DNA of 64,000 nucleotides from Cucumis sativus (Eukaryota; Streptophyta; Magnoliopsida; Cucurbitales; Cucurbitaceae): NCBI RefSeq assembly GCF_000004075.3, contig NC_026656.2, positions 3,534,001 through 3,598,000 of the forward strand, written 5' to 3'. This document shows positions 11,050 through 22,700 of the stretch, one piece after another. The stretch's first letter is position 1. Every line of letters starts with the position of its first letter. Both the position numbers and the translations under genes were made by a program. The notes under the pieces were generated by a model, which saw only the letters and a list, made by a program, of their open reading frames with translations, did no database searches and was not told the origin of the DNA.

Positions 11050-12700
11050 TCTTCTTCTTTTCTTCTACTTGTGATTTTTCCAAAACTCAATTTAATTATT
11101 TGTACAAAATTGTGGATCAATCAAATTTTCTTGAACTTCGTTTTTAGGGACATATTGTTGTTAGTCAAAATAGAGATAAGGGCCTTTGAAATCACCTAAA
11201 ACAAAAGGAACTCTTGTAGGTATAAATTAGTATTAAGGATAAATATTGGTACTTTGATCTATTTTATTCGTTAATTATAATTTATCTTATTTTAATGACC
11301 ATATGTAAGTATAAATTGAATAATATTAATTCAATAGATATGATTATATTTTACCAAAAGAAAAAAGAAAAATTAAACAACAATTCGACTAGTATTTAAA
11401 AAAAGTAATTCTAAATATTGAAAAGAATACTAAGTAATAAAATCTCATGCAAATTTTTGGAATCTACAAAAATAAATACGTAAATGATTTACATTCCATT
11501 ACCATTAAACTTTCCTTAAATAAAAAGATCAATTCCATTAAGAAAAGGATTTCAGTCTAATTATTTCCTTTTTAATTCTGAATAATAAATGAAATGCATA
11601 TCACAGAAAAATGAGAAAGACAAAATATGAATATGATATTCTTTACTTTTTTTCATAAACTTATGCTATCGATCGATTACTAAATCGATGATTTAAACCA
11701 ATCAGATGTTAAGTATCTAAATAAGTTCATACATCAAAGTATAAAATTATCACTTCATATTGATTCATAATCCTATTTAATAAGAACAGAATTTTATCTT
11801 TTCATTCTCAAGACAAACAAATAATTTTCACAAGAGATTCATAATAACAATAACAATAGAGAGATAGGGAGAGACCTTTGAAAAAAAATGGTGGTGTTGC
11901 TGTTTTTGTTGTGACAAAAATTTGAACTTTTCTCTATCTTTCTTCAACCTTCGTTTATGTTTCTCTTCTCTTTATGATGTTCTTATAGTGTGTTATTTAT
12001 ATATGGAATTGAGCCAAGAAGGAAAGAGGAAAAGAATTAAAGATTTAAATATATATACACACATGTATGTGGCTAAATATATTCATAAACCATTCAAGAG
12101 AGAATCTACATTTTAATTTACCAGTTTGGTTTAAGTTAACGTTTAAAGTAGGAAAATTGTCAAAAAAACTATCAGAAAATTATCGACTTTTAAACGTGTT
12201 ACTTTTGCAATTTAGAAAATGTAAACATGAGTTTTATTATCGTAATTTTTTTTTGTTATTTTTTACTCCATTAAAGTATGTAAATTAAAATGTATTAGAT
12301 GAAATATATAAAGTTATTTTAAACACACCTATGTTGCAAGCGGACTATTTTTAAATGAATCAAAATATAACGATATTTGTTGGAAGTCATCCCGGCTCCA
12401 CGGTGAACATCTCTACTTGAAATCAACCACTTTCATCCTTAATGGACAAATCTTTAAAGATTCAAGAAATAAACTCATAAACTTCACTAATATTTTAGTA
12501 TCACATAAAAGGGAATTAATAAGGGGGCAAGAAGAGACGAGAGGTTTTTTTTTCCAACTCAGAAACACCAAAATATCAAACTAATGTGAAGGAAATCAAA
12601 GCTAAAATTCTAATAAAATATACAATCTAATGTTAAAATACAGTAAATAGTATAGAACATAATGGATTGAGTGAAAAATGGTGTTTAACTAAATAAGATT
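11050..12700. other. CKI1 upstream region and PPR 3' flank
   Basis: AT-rich sequence without a credible ORF. The right part contains the PPR 3' flank, and the part next to 11049 should hold the CKI1 leader and promoter. No clear core promoter or repeat is recognised. Confidence 0.55.
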
Positions 12701-14566
12701 CTAAGTACTATGGTCATCATTAATAAAGTTTGTAGGATTTCTTCTCTTAACCCTCTTCCTCATCATCTCAGCCCACCTTGCAATCACATTGGAAGCTTCA
12801 AATTTACCAGAAAATTTCATCTTTTGAGCCAATTCTTCAAGAATATCAGGTCTCCCAGCTCTAGAGAAATCAGCAGCAAATTTGTTGTAATCAAGCTGAG
12901 GAGCTTTCATTCCTTTCTCAATCATCTCCTCTAGATACTTTCCAGCTTCCGCACAACGTCCCAGACTTATAAGCCCTCCTATAAACACAGTATACGAATT
13001 ATCGTCGGGGCAACACCCTTTTAACTTCATCTCATCCCAAGCAGCGACTCCCATTTCGTAATTCCTTGTTTGAAAGTAGGATTTCATCATCATGCTGTAC
13101 GTGTGGGTTGTTGGTTTAATGCCATTCTCAATCATCTTCTTGTATATCCGAACAGCATCATCGGGCATTCGCTTATTCGTCATCAACTTGATTAGAGCAT
13201 TATAGGTCTTCCCATCAGGTGGGCAACCGTTTGCTTTCATTTCTTTCAGCAGCCCATAAACCGTGTCCATCCTTTTCTGATTCCCAAACCCTGTGATCAA
13301 ACATGTGTAGATTGCAGCATCAGGTCGACATCCTGCTCCTTGCATTTCTTCAAAATACTGAACCGCTTCTTTCATCTTGGCTTGTTTGCAGAAATCCCGA
13401 ACCAAAATCGTGTAGCTTTTGACATCAGGAGATGGTCCCTTGGCTTTCATGACCTCAAACAACTTGATGGCATCTGACCTCTTCTTACACCTCAACAAGC
13501 CTTCAAGCATGGTATTATGAGCAACAATATCAGGCTTAAAATCTTCATCAATCATCTGATTCCATATCTTCCCAGCTTCCATTAGATTCCTCACTCGACA
13601 CCAACCATTCAACAAAACCGTGTATGTTTGTAAATTCGGTGTAAATCTACCGTGCAACTTCTCAAAAATTGTTAGAGCTTCTTTTCCAAGCTTTGCTCTC
13701 CCTAAACTATCGAGCAAGCAGTTTATAGTTTCTACACCCACTTTATACTTGTACTTCTTCATCAACTCAAGAACTCCAACAGCTTTCTTCCTCTCTTTTG
13801 CAGCTGCAAATGCTTTGAAACAAACGGTGAAAGTTTCCATTGTCAAAAGCTCTTTTTCAGCCATTTCTTCAAGCAATGAAACCATTGTTTCAAACTGTCT
13901 TGTCTTCCCCAAAATTGTCATCATCGTATTGTAAGTTTTGGAGTCATGGGCAAATCCTGGCTTCTGAGCAGCCCAACAGAAGAATCGAAATGCCGGTTTT
14001 CGAGCTTGTTTGAACCTTGCTAAGACCTCCAAAACCAGATCATGAGACAATTTTACCCCACACTCATCAAGAACTGCCTCCATGTTCCTATCTAATGCAA
14101 ACAATTCGTCGATCACCTTGCATACGCGATTGACTTCAGTCGAATCACACTCACGATTATCCTCCTCCTCACTCTTCTCACATTCAATTTCAGAATCAGA
14201 ATCAGGATTACTCAAATCGCAAAAGCCTCTAGCTAATAAATCAAGACTAGGGAAGGGGGGATTTCTGAAATCAATCGTTCTTAAAGTTGAAACAATCAAC
14301 AATTTTTCTTGAGGAACAGAGAATGAAGAGGCGTATGGCAAAATAAATGGAATTTGACAATGAGAATAATGAAAACTACGATGAGAAGGAGAATCAAACA
14401 TACTAAACAAGGGCAGAGAGCTACAACCAGGAACTCGCATTTTCCATCTGAATCTCCGTCCTTGTCGTCCCATCGTTCGTTGAATCCAGTATCCGGCATT
14501 GTAAATGCCTGCCGTGAAATCGGAGAAATTTGAAGCTCTACAGAGGGTTATTAGAGAGATAGACAT
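12701..14566 (-). CDS. P-class pentatricopeptide repeat protein, probably mitochondrial
   Basis: Intronless 621-aa RNA-binding protein of the P-class PPR family, most like the Arabidopsis At3g62470/At5g14820 group from memory. The first 90 or so residues are rich in Ser, Arg and Phe with few acidic residues, fitting an organelle targeting peptide. A Glu/Asp/Ser-rich stretch follows. About eleven tandem motifs of about 35 aa begin near DSKTYNTMM, then continue METFTVCF, VETINCLL, LQTYTVLL, IVAHNTML, VKSYTILV, AAIYTCLI, GKTYNALI, THTYSMMM, DNSYTVFI and QLDYNKFA. No E, DYW or SMR domain follows, so an editing deaminase role is not indicated. The tail ends in a basic KRVKRRNPTN segment. P-class proteins usually stabilise, process or splice organellar transcripts; the target here is unknown. 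The frame is intact, and the ATG at 14566 gives the full presequence. Confidence 0.93.
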   Translation of the reverse strand: MSISLITLCRASNFSDFTAGIYNAGYWIQRTMGRQGRRFRWKMRVPGCSSLPLFSMFDSPSHRSFHYSHCQIPFILPYASSFSVPQEKLLIVSTLRTIDFRNPPFPSLDLLARGFCDLSNPDSDSEIECEKSEEEDNRECDSTEVNRVCKVIDELFALDRNMEAVLDECGVKLSHDLVLEVLARFKQARKPAFRFFCWAAQKPGFAHDSKTYNTMMTILGKTRQFETMVSLLEEMAEKELLTMETFTVCFKAFAAAKERKKAVGVLELMKKYKYKVGVETINCLLDSLGRAKLGKEALTIFEKLHGRFTPNLQTYTVLLNGWCRVRNLMEAGKIWNQMIDEDFKPDIVAHNTMLEGLLRCKKRSDAIKLFEVMKAKGPSPDVKSYTILVRDFCKQAKMKEAVQYFEEMQGAGCRPDAAIYTCLITGFGNQKRMDTVYGLLKEMKANGCPPDGKTYNALIKLMTNKRMPDDAVRIYKKMIENGIKPTTHTYSMMMKSYFQTRNYEMGVAAWDEMKLKGCCPDDNSYTVFIGGLISLGRCAEAGKYLEEMIEKGMKAPQLDYNKFAADFSRAGRPDILEELAQKMKFSGKFEASNVIARWAEMMRKRVKRRNPTNFINDDHST

Positions 14567-16761
14567 CGGAGTCCCATGAATTCGATGAAGGAAGAGTTGA
14601 TGAAATGCGTGGGAGAGTCTAGATTCGCCGGAGGTTACGGCGGTGGAAAATTCGAGTGTCGATGGCGGCGGCAGTGGCGGGGGGATTCAGATTCAGTATG
14701 CAGTTGATAGTCATAATATCTTACCCTCCAGGGTTCAAATCTTCACTTCTGCAATTCTTTTTTCTATTTATAAATTATTGCTTTCATATATATATATATA
14801 TAATTTGAGTTAGAAGCTTTTATTTGAAAGCACATTTTTTTAAATAGCCTATACAAAGTTTTATTCCACAATTGTTTGATATGCTACTTAGTTATATTTG
14901 GTTTGACAGTATTACATTATTTAAGCATCATATCGATCAAAACATACTTATATGAACTTGTGTCCTTTACGTAAAATAATCTTAGATCTGTTGCTAATAT
15001 ATATCTTAAAAAGAAGAAAGAAGTTGGGACATGTGAATTGAAATTACTCATGTTGATGCTAACACTTCTGCTTTGAATTAATATGAGTATGAAATGGTTA
15101 GAGAGAGAGGAGAGAAGTGGTGAAGAGCAGCAGAAGAAGCAGCAGATAGCGACCTCCATGCTTGCATGCAAAGAGGAAGATAAGATGAGGGCTTTATAGG
15201 TTTAGAAGGTTTTTTTTTCAACTTTGTTTGTCCCAAAAAGTCTTTTCTCCCCCAACAAATCTCCTTTTTTTTTTTTTTTTTTTGTTGATTTTCCATATAA
15301 CTTTTGCTAATATATGATATTGAAGAACTTTTTTTTATTATTATCTTTTTGTTCTTGTTCTCGTTTTAGCTCATTTTTCCTAGCTTTCGTTCTACTTCGT
15401 CCAACAAGCTCATTTCTAGCTCTTGTTCTAGTCTTTCTCACTTTCTGGTTCTAGCTTTAGTTTTGGGCACTTTTTTTTGCTCTTATCCCTCTACACTCGA
15501 TTCATTTGGTGTATAGAACTTATTGTAAGTTGTTGACATGAGAAGAAACAATAATTTGATTTGTTGTTATCCTTGTCATAGGCGAGAGGTAGGCAACAAG
15601 TGATTGTAGTGGTTCGAGTTTTATGTTTAATAAGTTTTTGTGATTGTCGACTTAACTAGGTATACAACATGATTTTAAAAAAATCAATTAGCAATATGAA
15701 ATTTTAAGCCGCATTTGGTAACCACCATTTAATTTTTAAATATTACTTTCAAAGTGAATTTCTTTGGCCCGTTATTTACTTCCAAAAGTTTGTTTTTTTC
15801 TATTTATGTTAATACTAACATATAATTTTTTTATGATAAAAAAAAATGAGAGAAAATAAACATAATTTTCAAAAGGTGTGTATACAGTAAGATGTAGATA
15901 ACTAAAAATGAAATCGTTATCAAACGAAACATTTATCTTAATTGTAAAATTAGTTTACTTTTCATACTCTATAACTAACGAGTCATGTTTCCTGATATTT
16001 CAGGAAATATTATTCACATGTTACACTATTAGATAGGTACGTTTTAAATTTGAAACTAAATAGATTAAGCCTTCCGAGTTTACACATAATGCATTATAGA
16101 CTAAATAGATGTCCGTTTCATAAAATTTATAACTTAACCTCTCATAAATTATATATTGTTTTTCTCAAGATCAAAAGTGTGTTAATGGTAATTTCAAAGA
16201 AACGTTTATTTTCTAGAATATTACAATATCACAGATAAAGATGTATAATATAGATGATCTTAGAAGAGTATTATTTCAAAGTTTTGATCATCATCCATGA
16301 GAAACATCCAAAAGAATTTGTACTCAGATGTCCTAAACTTCATACTTTATTTCAAATCTCTCTCAACTTTCAACAATTCCCTACAAAAACATTACCATTA
16401 GTATGCATACAATAACGACGAGGGGTAAGAAAATTCAAACATCTCACTTCTAAAGTGAAAAATCATGAACTTAAACTTTTCAGCACTAACACAAATAATA
16501 ATTTTCAGAAAAAGTACTTTTTACGTTTGAAAAATTGATAGTACCTCGTTATACAAATATTCCTCAAATTTGATGATAATCTTTTGTCATTGCACATGAA
16601 CAAAAGTAATATCTATATACTCATGTGTTTCTGTCTAACTTAAAAAGCGATTCCAAGTCTAACCAAAGAAGGGGGGAAAAAAGGAAGAAGAGAAAATGTA
16701 CACAAAGAAACTCAAAAGCAGCTAAAATTTGTGAAACTAGACAAGAACCTAAATCAATATG
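14567..16761. other. PPR promoter side and KNOX 3' flank
   Basis: The sequence next to 14566 is GC-richer (GGCGGCGGCAGTGGCGGGG near 14662) and is the likely PPR leader. A degenerate pyrimidine-rich repeat with TTCTAGCT/GTTCTAG cores lies at about 15346-15470. A GA-rich patch followed by TGCTTGCATGCA sits near 15095-15172; short open frames there are not convincing. The remainder is AT-rich, with KNOX 3' UTR near the right end. Confidence 0.5.
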
Positions 16762-19723
16762 TCAAATTACATGGCTTCCAGTTTCTCCATTGTCATAAAA
16801 ATTTGATCCTTTCATGCATTCCCCGGCCCCGACTCCGTCCATGAGCACAAATCGCATGTCTTCGGGTGGCTTCCAATGTCGCTTTCTCTGGTTTATGAAC
16901 CAGTTATTAATTTGCTTTTGGTCTAGACCAGTAGTAACAGATAGTTTTGATTTTTCCTCTTCCTGTCAAACCAATAACAAAACCGAACAATTGTAAATAT
17001 AACAATTAGTCCTAAAATATTTGTAAAAGATAGCATAATATATAAGAGAATTTGTAAATATAGCAAACTTCAGAGTAAACTTTAAGAGTCTATAGTTTAT
17101 AGAACCATATCGCTAATTGAATACTATCAACGATATGATTTGCTATAATTGCATTTCTTCACAAAATAGTCACTAGATACACGTAATTGTTAGTTCTCAA
17201 AGTATTAACCGTTGTAATTATCTATAAAAGAAAACAAATAGAAGAAGTTATCAAGTTGGTTTTATTTTCCTTTTTGATTATGCAATGTTTTTGAATTGAG
17301 AAGAGAGGAAATTTACTGTAGGATAAGGCCATTTGTAATGAGTATTCCACCAGTCAAGTAAAGCCATTCTTGCATCTTTTGGTAGCTTTTCTTTCTTTCT
17401 TTTCTTCAAGAATTCCTTTTTCAAACTGCTGAGATAGCCACTGTATTTCTTCAGCAGCATTTCTTTGAGGTCTTGGTTTGTTTTTCGTATGCAGAACGGC
17501 TCGTGATTCCTCGGCATTTCCACCTCCTCGTAGCTGCTTGGTTCTTCCTCTGGAGTCCCGGATACTTCATCTACAAACATGTAGATCAGAAGAGAGAGAG
17601 AGAGGAACAGGAGGAGAATGAAGAATATAGAGGTAAGTTGGGAACAGTTATATCACATTCATAGACAACTTTTGGCATCAAAATGTTTATAAATGACTGT
17701 CAAAGCTTAAGGAACCAAGTTGCAAACAACTTTCTGCTATGGCTTTGCTTCAACTTCCAGATGTTCTTGATATCTACTCAAAAAACGATATCGAACGCTC
17801 CTTCGAATCATTGTATTGATATATTGAATTCTTACAAACTATTCTTTTCCTTAGGCCTATTGCATTGCCATTCTGTTTTCCTTTATTGAAAATAAACCTA
17901 CAAGCACTACTCTCATCTACCTTTTTCGTAATGCCTTTCAAAAACGTTTTTCAATGAAAAGACAATCGGATTCTGAGAATAAAGAAAGTAGTTTTAAGAA
18001 CTTGGATTTTTGTTTGTAAATTTGGTTTATAATTCAAATACATTTTGAATGAAGGTAAAAAAAACTTAACAAAAAGATTTGATGTATAGTAACAAGCATA
18101 ACTTTCAAAAACAGAAACCGAAAATGAAATCGTTATCAGATGGGGCACTGATTGCAAAGTAGAAATAAATAAATGGAAGAAGAAAGTACCATTCATGGCG
18201 GAGCGAGAATCCGACATCATGGTAAACGATCCTTTACACAAATTGCTTAGCTCCAATTCAATGTTGGTCAAGAACATAGTTGCTTCATCAAATGGTTTGG
18301 ATAGCTCATTCTTATATTGATGAAGAACCTCACAATATGATTCCTTCAGAAGAAAACAAACAAGGAGAAAGTCAGAAAGAACTCAATTTTCAATCAAAGA
18401 AAAACAGAAAACAAGAATATATTATTTCCATGCTTCAAACTTCAAACAAGTTCAGTTTTCCATACATAAATTAATCAGAAGAACCATAATGGAAATGAAC
18501 ACGAAAACTGCAACAATATATCACTGACAAAGACAATTGAGAGTGCAATGATTCGAATCTCTTGCGGTTTTCACCACCATTAGTCTTTGTCAACTAAGAT
18601 TCTCCATATTGAACTAAGGTCTAGCTGTTGACAGTTTTTAACCGTCATTACTCCTGTAAGAATTTATAACTACCCTAATGAAAACTGCAACATTAGATCA
18701 TTAACACAGACAATTGATAGTGCAATGATTCGAATTGGTTTCACCATCGTTAGTCTCTGCCAATTGACCTATCCCATATCAAACTAGGATCGAGCCGTAG
18801 GCAGTTTGTAACTGTTGTTAGTTCAATGATCTCAATTCCTTGACAGTTTTTACCCCCATTAGTCTTTGTCAAATTAAGATGTCCCGTATTAATCTAAGGT
18901 TAAGCCGTTGATGGTTTCTTGTACATTATCATAAGCACCTTAATGAAAACAGCAACATTAGAACATTAACAAAAACAAATGATAGTGCAATGATTCAAAT
19001 CCCTTAACAGTTTCCGCCATCACTAGTCTTTGTCAACTAAGCTTTTTGGTATCGATCTAAACTCGAGCAGTTGACGGTTTTTAACTGTCGTTAGTCTTGT
19101 AAGTGGAAAAGCAACATTAATCTAGTAGTTTAGAAACTAAAATAAAACATAGTTCCCAACTTGCAGATCTAAAGTACAAGTTGTTTTTTGATTTTCTTGT
19201 CAAGAATGTTTCTAAAGACCCAGAAAATTACAACAGGAAATTAAAGCAAACAAACAAACAAAAAGTACCATGAAGTTGTCTAGTTGAGGATCAGCTCCCA
19301 ACTCAATAGAGGATCTAGAAGGGTGATTTTCACGACCAATTTCTTCAAGAAGAGAAGCCACTTGTGGTGGAGCTCCAACCTTAAAAAACACATCAACATT
19401 AAAGAACGTAACAACCTCAAACGCACCTAAACACATGATTCATAAAGAGATGGGTAAAAACAAGAAAATTTACAAACTTTTTGGCATTCAATGTAAGCAG
19501 AAACAAGTTTGGGATAAAGGGGATGGTTGACAATTTGAGTTTTGATCATGTCAGACATGTTCAAACCAGTTGTAACCTCAGCCTCAAGCTGAAGCATATC
19601 ATCATCCACCATTAAAGCTTCATGAATCTCTCCACAGCTTGTACTTGCAATGGCTTCACTTCCAACAACACCATTAGAATATGAGGTTATAACAGGGTTG
19701 TTAAGCCTGTAAAACTCTTCCAT
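16762..19723 (-). CDS. Class I KNOX homeobox protein, KNAT2/KNAT6-like
   Basis: A TALE homeodomain transcription factor that pairs with BELL proteins to maintain meristems and pattern organs. Exons: 19723-19478, 19379-19269, 18343-18190, 17570-17317, 16962-16762; 321 aa. KNOX1 is at about 57-100 ([31 protein letters not shown]). KNOX2 is at about 113-163 ([25 protein letters not shown]). ELK is at about 203-224 ([20 protein letters not shown]). The TALE homeodomain is at about 225-288, with the three-residue loop PYP and recognition helix [24 protein letters not shown] and NLC resemble KNAT2/6 more than STM or KNAT1, so the clade call is tentative. The N-terminus is short, lacking long His or Gln tracts. 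All four introns (phases 0, 0, 1, 0) sit where class I KNOX introns are expected, and the last interrupts the homeodomain. Intron 2 carries a degenerate tandem repeat; intron 4 carries a MITE-like element. Confidence 0.93.
17014..17158. mobile_element. MITE-like element in KNOX intron 4
   Basis: The left side reads AAAATATTTGTAAAAGATAG and then ATTTGTAAATATAGCAAAC at 17050. The right side reads GATTTGCTATAATTGCATTT at 17137, its imperfect inverse. It lies within the intron 16963-17316 that splits the homeodomain. It is the same style as the other short inverted-repeat elements in this window and has no coding capacity. Confidence 0.4.
18503..19115. repeat. Degenerate tandem repeat in KNOX intron 2
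   Basis: Three recognisable starts (GAAAACTGCAAC at 18503 and 18680, GAAAACAGCAAC at 18944) and one partial unit near 18820 share the order AGTGCAATGATTC, then TTAGTCTTTGTCAA, then GTTGACAGTTTTTAAC. The unit is about 175 bp where complete. Each unit can form a stem: TGACAAAGAC at 18525-18534 pairs exactly with GTCTTTGTCA at 18583-18592. Units are clearly diverged, so the array is old. It has no coding potential. Confidence 0.75.
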
Positions 19724-22700
19724 TTCCTCAAAATTCCTAAGCTTGAAAGGTTGAATTTTTCTCTATCTTAAACTTTAAAAAACCCCTAGAGAGAAACTGG
19801 AATCATGACTGTTAAGTGAGAGGAAAGTTTAGGTTATAAAAAGGGGAAAAAAAAAAGAAAAAAAGAAAAAGAAGATACTGATATAATAATGATGATACTA
19901 AGAAATATTGTTATCAGCCAGCTAAATTTAAGGGGGGGATTCCATTTTTGTCATAATTCTCATTCTGAACTTAACATGGAGTGTTTGTAGGCTTCTTTTT
20001 GTTGAATATTTAACAAACCCTTTTGCTGAAAATATATATTATATATATTATATATGTATATCATGCCATCTTCATTCATCGTATAACATGGTATGTAAAC
20101 TGATGATGTGTTTAATACTGGATGGTAAAAGTATGACCGTAGTAAGAGTATAAAATTTTTCAACTTTTCTTTGTTATAATTTAATAATTGGAACTCAGTT
20201 TGTATTAGAGATTTTTATACAAAATACATGTGAAGTGACTCAAGGTTAAAAACTTTCTGCTTACAACGTAGAGAATATTATTGTCTTATCGTTTATTTTA
20301 AATCTCATTTTGATGTTACAAAGTAGTATGCTATGATTTCGCAAGATTTCCTCATCAAGGCTCCACTATAATATCGCAGTGTGAGGCACCTACAACTCCA
20401 ATCAGCAAGTTGTGGTTTAAAAAAAAGAAAAGTCTCGATTGAAATGAACACCACACTAAGACTTCGACTATTTCACAATGGAAGAGTCGTCCATGTTGCA
20501 AGAAGAAATCTTGTACAGTAGAATGCTTTAGTTAAAAGCCACAATTTGGTCATTTGTATAAAAACCTCTATTGGTATATACTAATACTAACTTTTAAAAC
20601 AGACGAGTTTGTATAAGAATTATATTTTGGATACAAGAGAAAAGTGATAAGAAGAAAAAAAGAGTTTTTGAGAAGTGTGGATGAAAGAACAGTTGATAGA
20701 AGGATTTGACAAGGCTAAGCTCTAGCCTGTATTAGTAGAGGTCTTATAGCTATGTCTTCTCCAACTCTGAAATGACATTCCTCCACTTTTCATGATCTCA
20801 TTGGCTGACTCACTGCTTACTATCTTTCATTTCTTTCTACTTTAATTTACTGTTGCATTTCTCTCTCTTTTTCTCTATTTTTATTCTTACCATTAACAAG
20901 AAAAATAATCCTTTCGAGTCATAGCAAAAGATTAAAACACAAAGATGCCTTTGAGTTCTTTGTTCACACTCATCTAGCTGAGTTGCTGCTTGTTGATTTG
21001 TCTCTTAGTTTTTTGGTTTGGCACATTCATATATATGAGAGATGAGATGAGATGAGAACAAACTTCATGTTCAATGTAAAGAACTTTATTGCAATGTAAT
21101 AATGAAAAACCAAACTTCTTTATAAAGTTAGTTCTTGTTGCATGAAAATGGGATATGTTCTGTCTTTAAAGTTATGCAGAAACTGTTTGCTAAAGAAAAC
21201 ATACTTCTATGTCTTTACAACAAACATTGTGTTAATATGTATATGCACTTAAAAAGAATCATAACTTACTTGTTGGTGTCTTCTAGGAAAAGTCATATCA
21301 CAGATGCGTATATCGTTTTTCATCAATTAGAAGTGGAGAAGATTGATCTTCAGTAAAAAGATGTAAAACCCTTTTGGGTAGAAAATTGAAAAATAAAAAG
21401 ATGAGGAACTTAAGCTTGAGTAGCCAATATATCTTTCCAAAAATATACCAAACTTGAGCTATCATGAGTTAGCCTAGTGATCAATGAGAACTGTAGATTA
21501 GTCTCATGATCATGTATCTGCATAATATCCCAAGGGTGTGTTTGGCAGTGTTCAATAACTTAATTCTACCAACTTTATCAATGTTCACTATCAAAGTTTG
21601 CACATTTATCAAAGAACTTAAGCTTCTCTCTTTCTCGCTTTCTCTCTAATATTTTCTAGCTCTAAACTTCAAAACTCGACCCACGACACTCCAAACATAC
21701 CTTGAGAGTTTTCTTAACATCTAAATGGTACAAAGTCAAGCGAATTGTTTCACTTAGTCAAGGAAGTTGCCTTCGACAGTCACACATGAAAAAACCATAT
21801 TATAGCAAAAGGAAAAAAGAAAAGCTAACAGAAAGTTTCTTTAGAGATGAATAATGGTTGAGTTAGTTAAAAGTATATTTTGAGTCACTCATCATAAACA
21901 TTATGCAAAGATATGAAAACTATATATTATTAGAATAACAATCAATGAAGTTGAATAAAGTTAATTAATGGACCAAATCTTTGACTCAAAACAAAAATGG
22001 TTTAGCTTTGCAATGAACAGATGAGGTTTGTTGATTCCCCTTTTTTCACAACAGTTAGATTTGCTGTTTTTTTTTTTTTTTTCTAAATAAGAATGAGTCA
22101 AAAGTTAGAACTGATTGCTACTTTCTTTTTTCTTTTTTCCTTTTTTTTTGTTTGGGGAATAAAAAGTTCTCATTATCTCAAATTAATTTACTAAAAAATC
22201 ATACTGTTTGAGATTCCAATCAGGTGTTGATTATTTTTTTGTTGTCTGCTAGCTACCACTAACATATAGAAGCTGCCTTTTGGTTTAGCACATCATGTTT
22301 TGCCAACACAACCACAATATAATAACTTTTTTTTGGTATCTATAGAAATTTAAGTTCTCATAATTCTGTTTTGGGAAAAAAATTCATATCAGTTGGATTT
22401 TCTGAAAGATTACTTGCACATTTAGAGGAAGATTTGAAGTATATATAAGTCAAAGAGTTTTTCATTCCTCCCACCACAATTCCCTGTTTGAATAAATGAG
22501 TTGATACATCACTTCATGAAAATACTAATAACTAAATAATAGAAAAAGAAATGACTTTTCGAATGGTCACTAGTGACTCTATAAATTAGGTACTTTTCTA
22601 TTTGGTTAAAGAAAACATCTTTTTCATAATCCTTTGTCTTCTTAAAACCTTGACGTTCGGTAGATCAACAAAGTTTCGTTCGTTTGATCTTCTAGACGAG

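Noticed and set aside
14917-15296. Overlapping short frames (84 and 72 codons) on the minus strand
   Set aside because: Their residues come from poly-T, GA-rich and CAG-like tracts, and no family resemblance was found.
18719-18760. Possible tRNA B-box (GATTCGAATTGG) in the KNOX intron
   Set aside because: No A-box at the right spacing and no cloverleaf; the word is part of the tandem repeat unit.
20735-20830. Possible miR156 or related precursor
   Set aside because: GACTCACTGCTTAC resembles part of a miR156 star strand, but there is no matching mature sequence or long foldback nearby.
22465-22500. Possible miR482/2118-like word (CATTCCTCCCACC)
   Set aside because: Only a partial match, and no complementary arm is visible within precursor distance.
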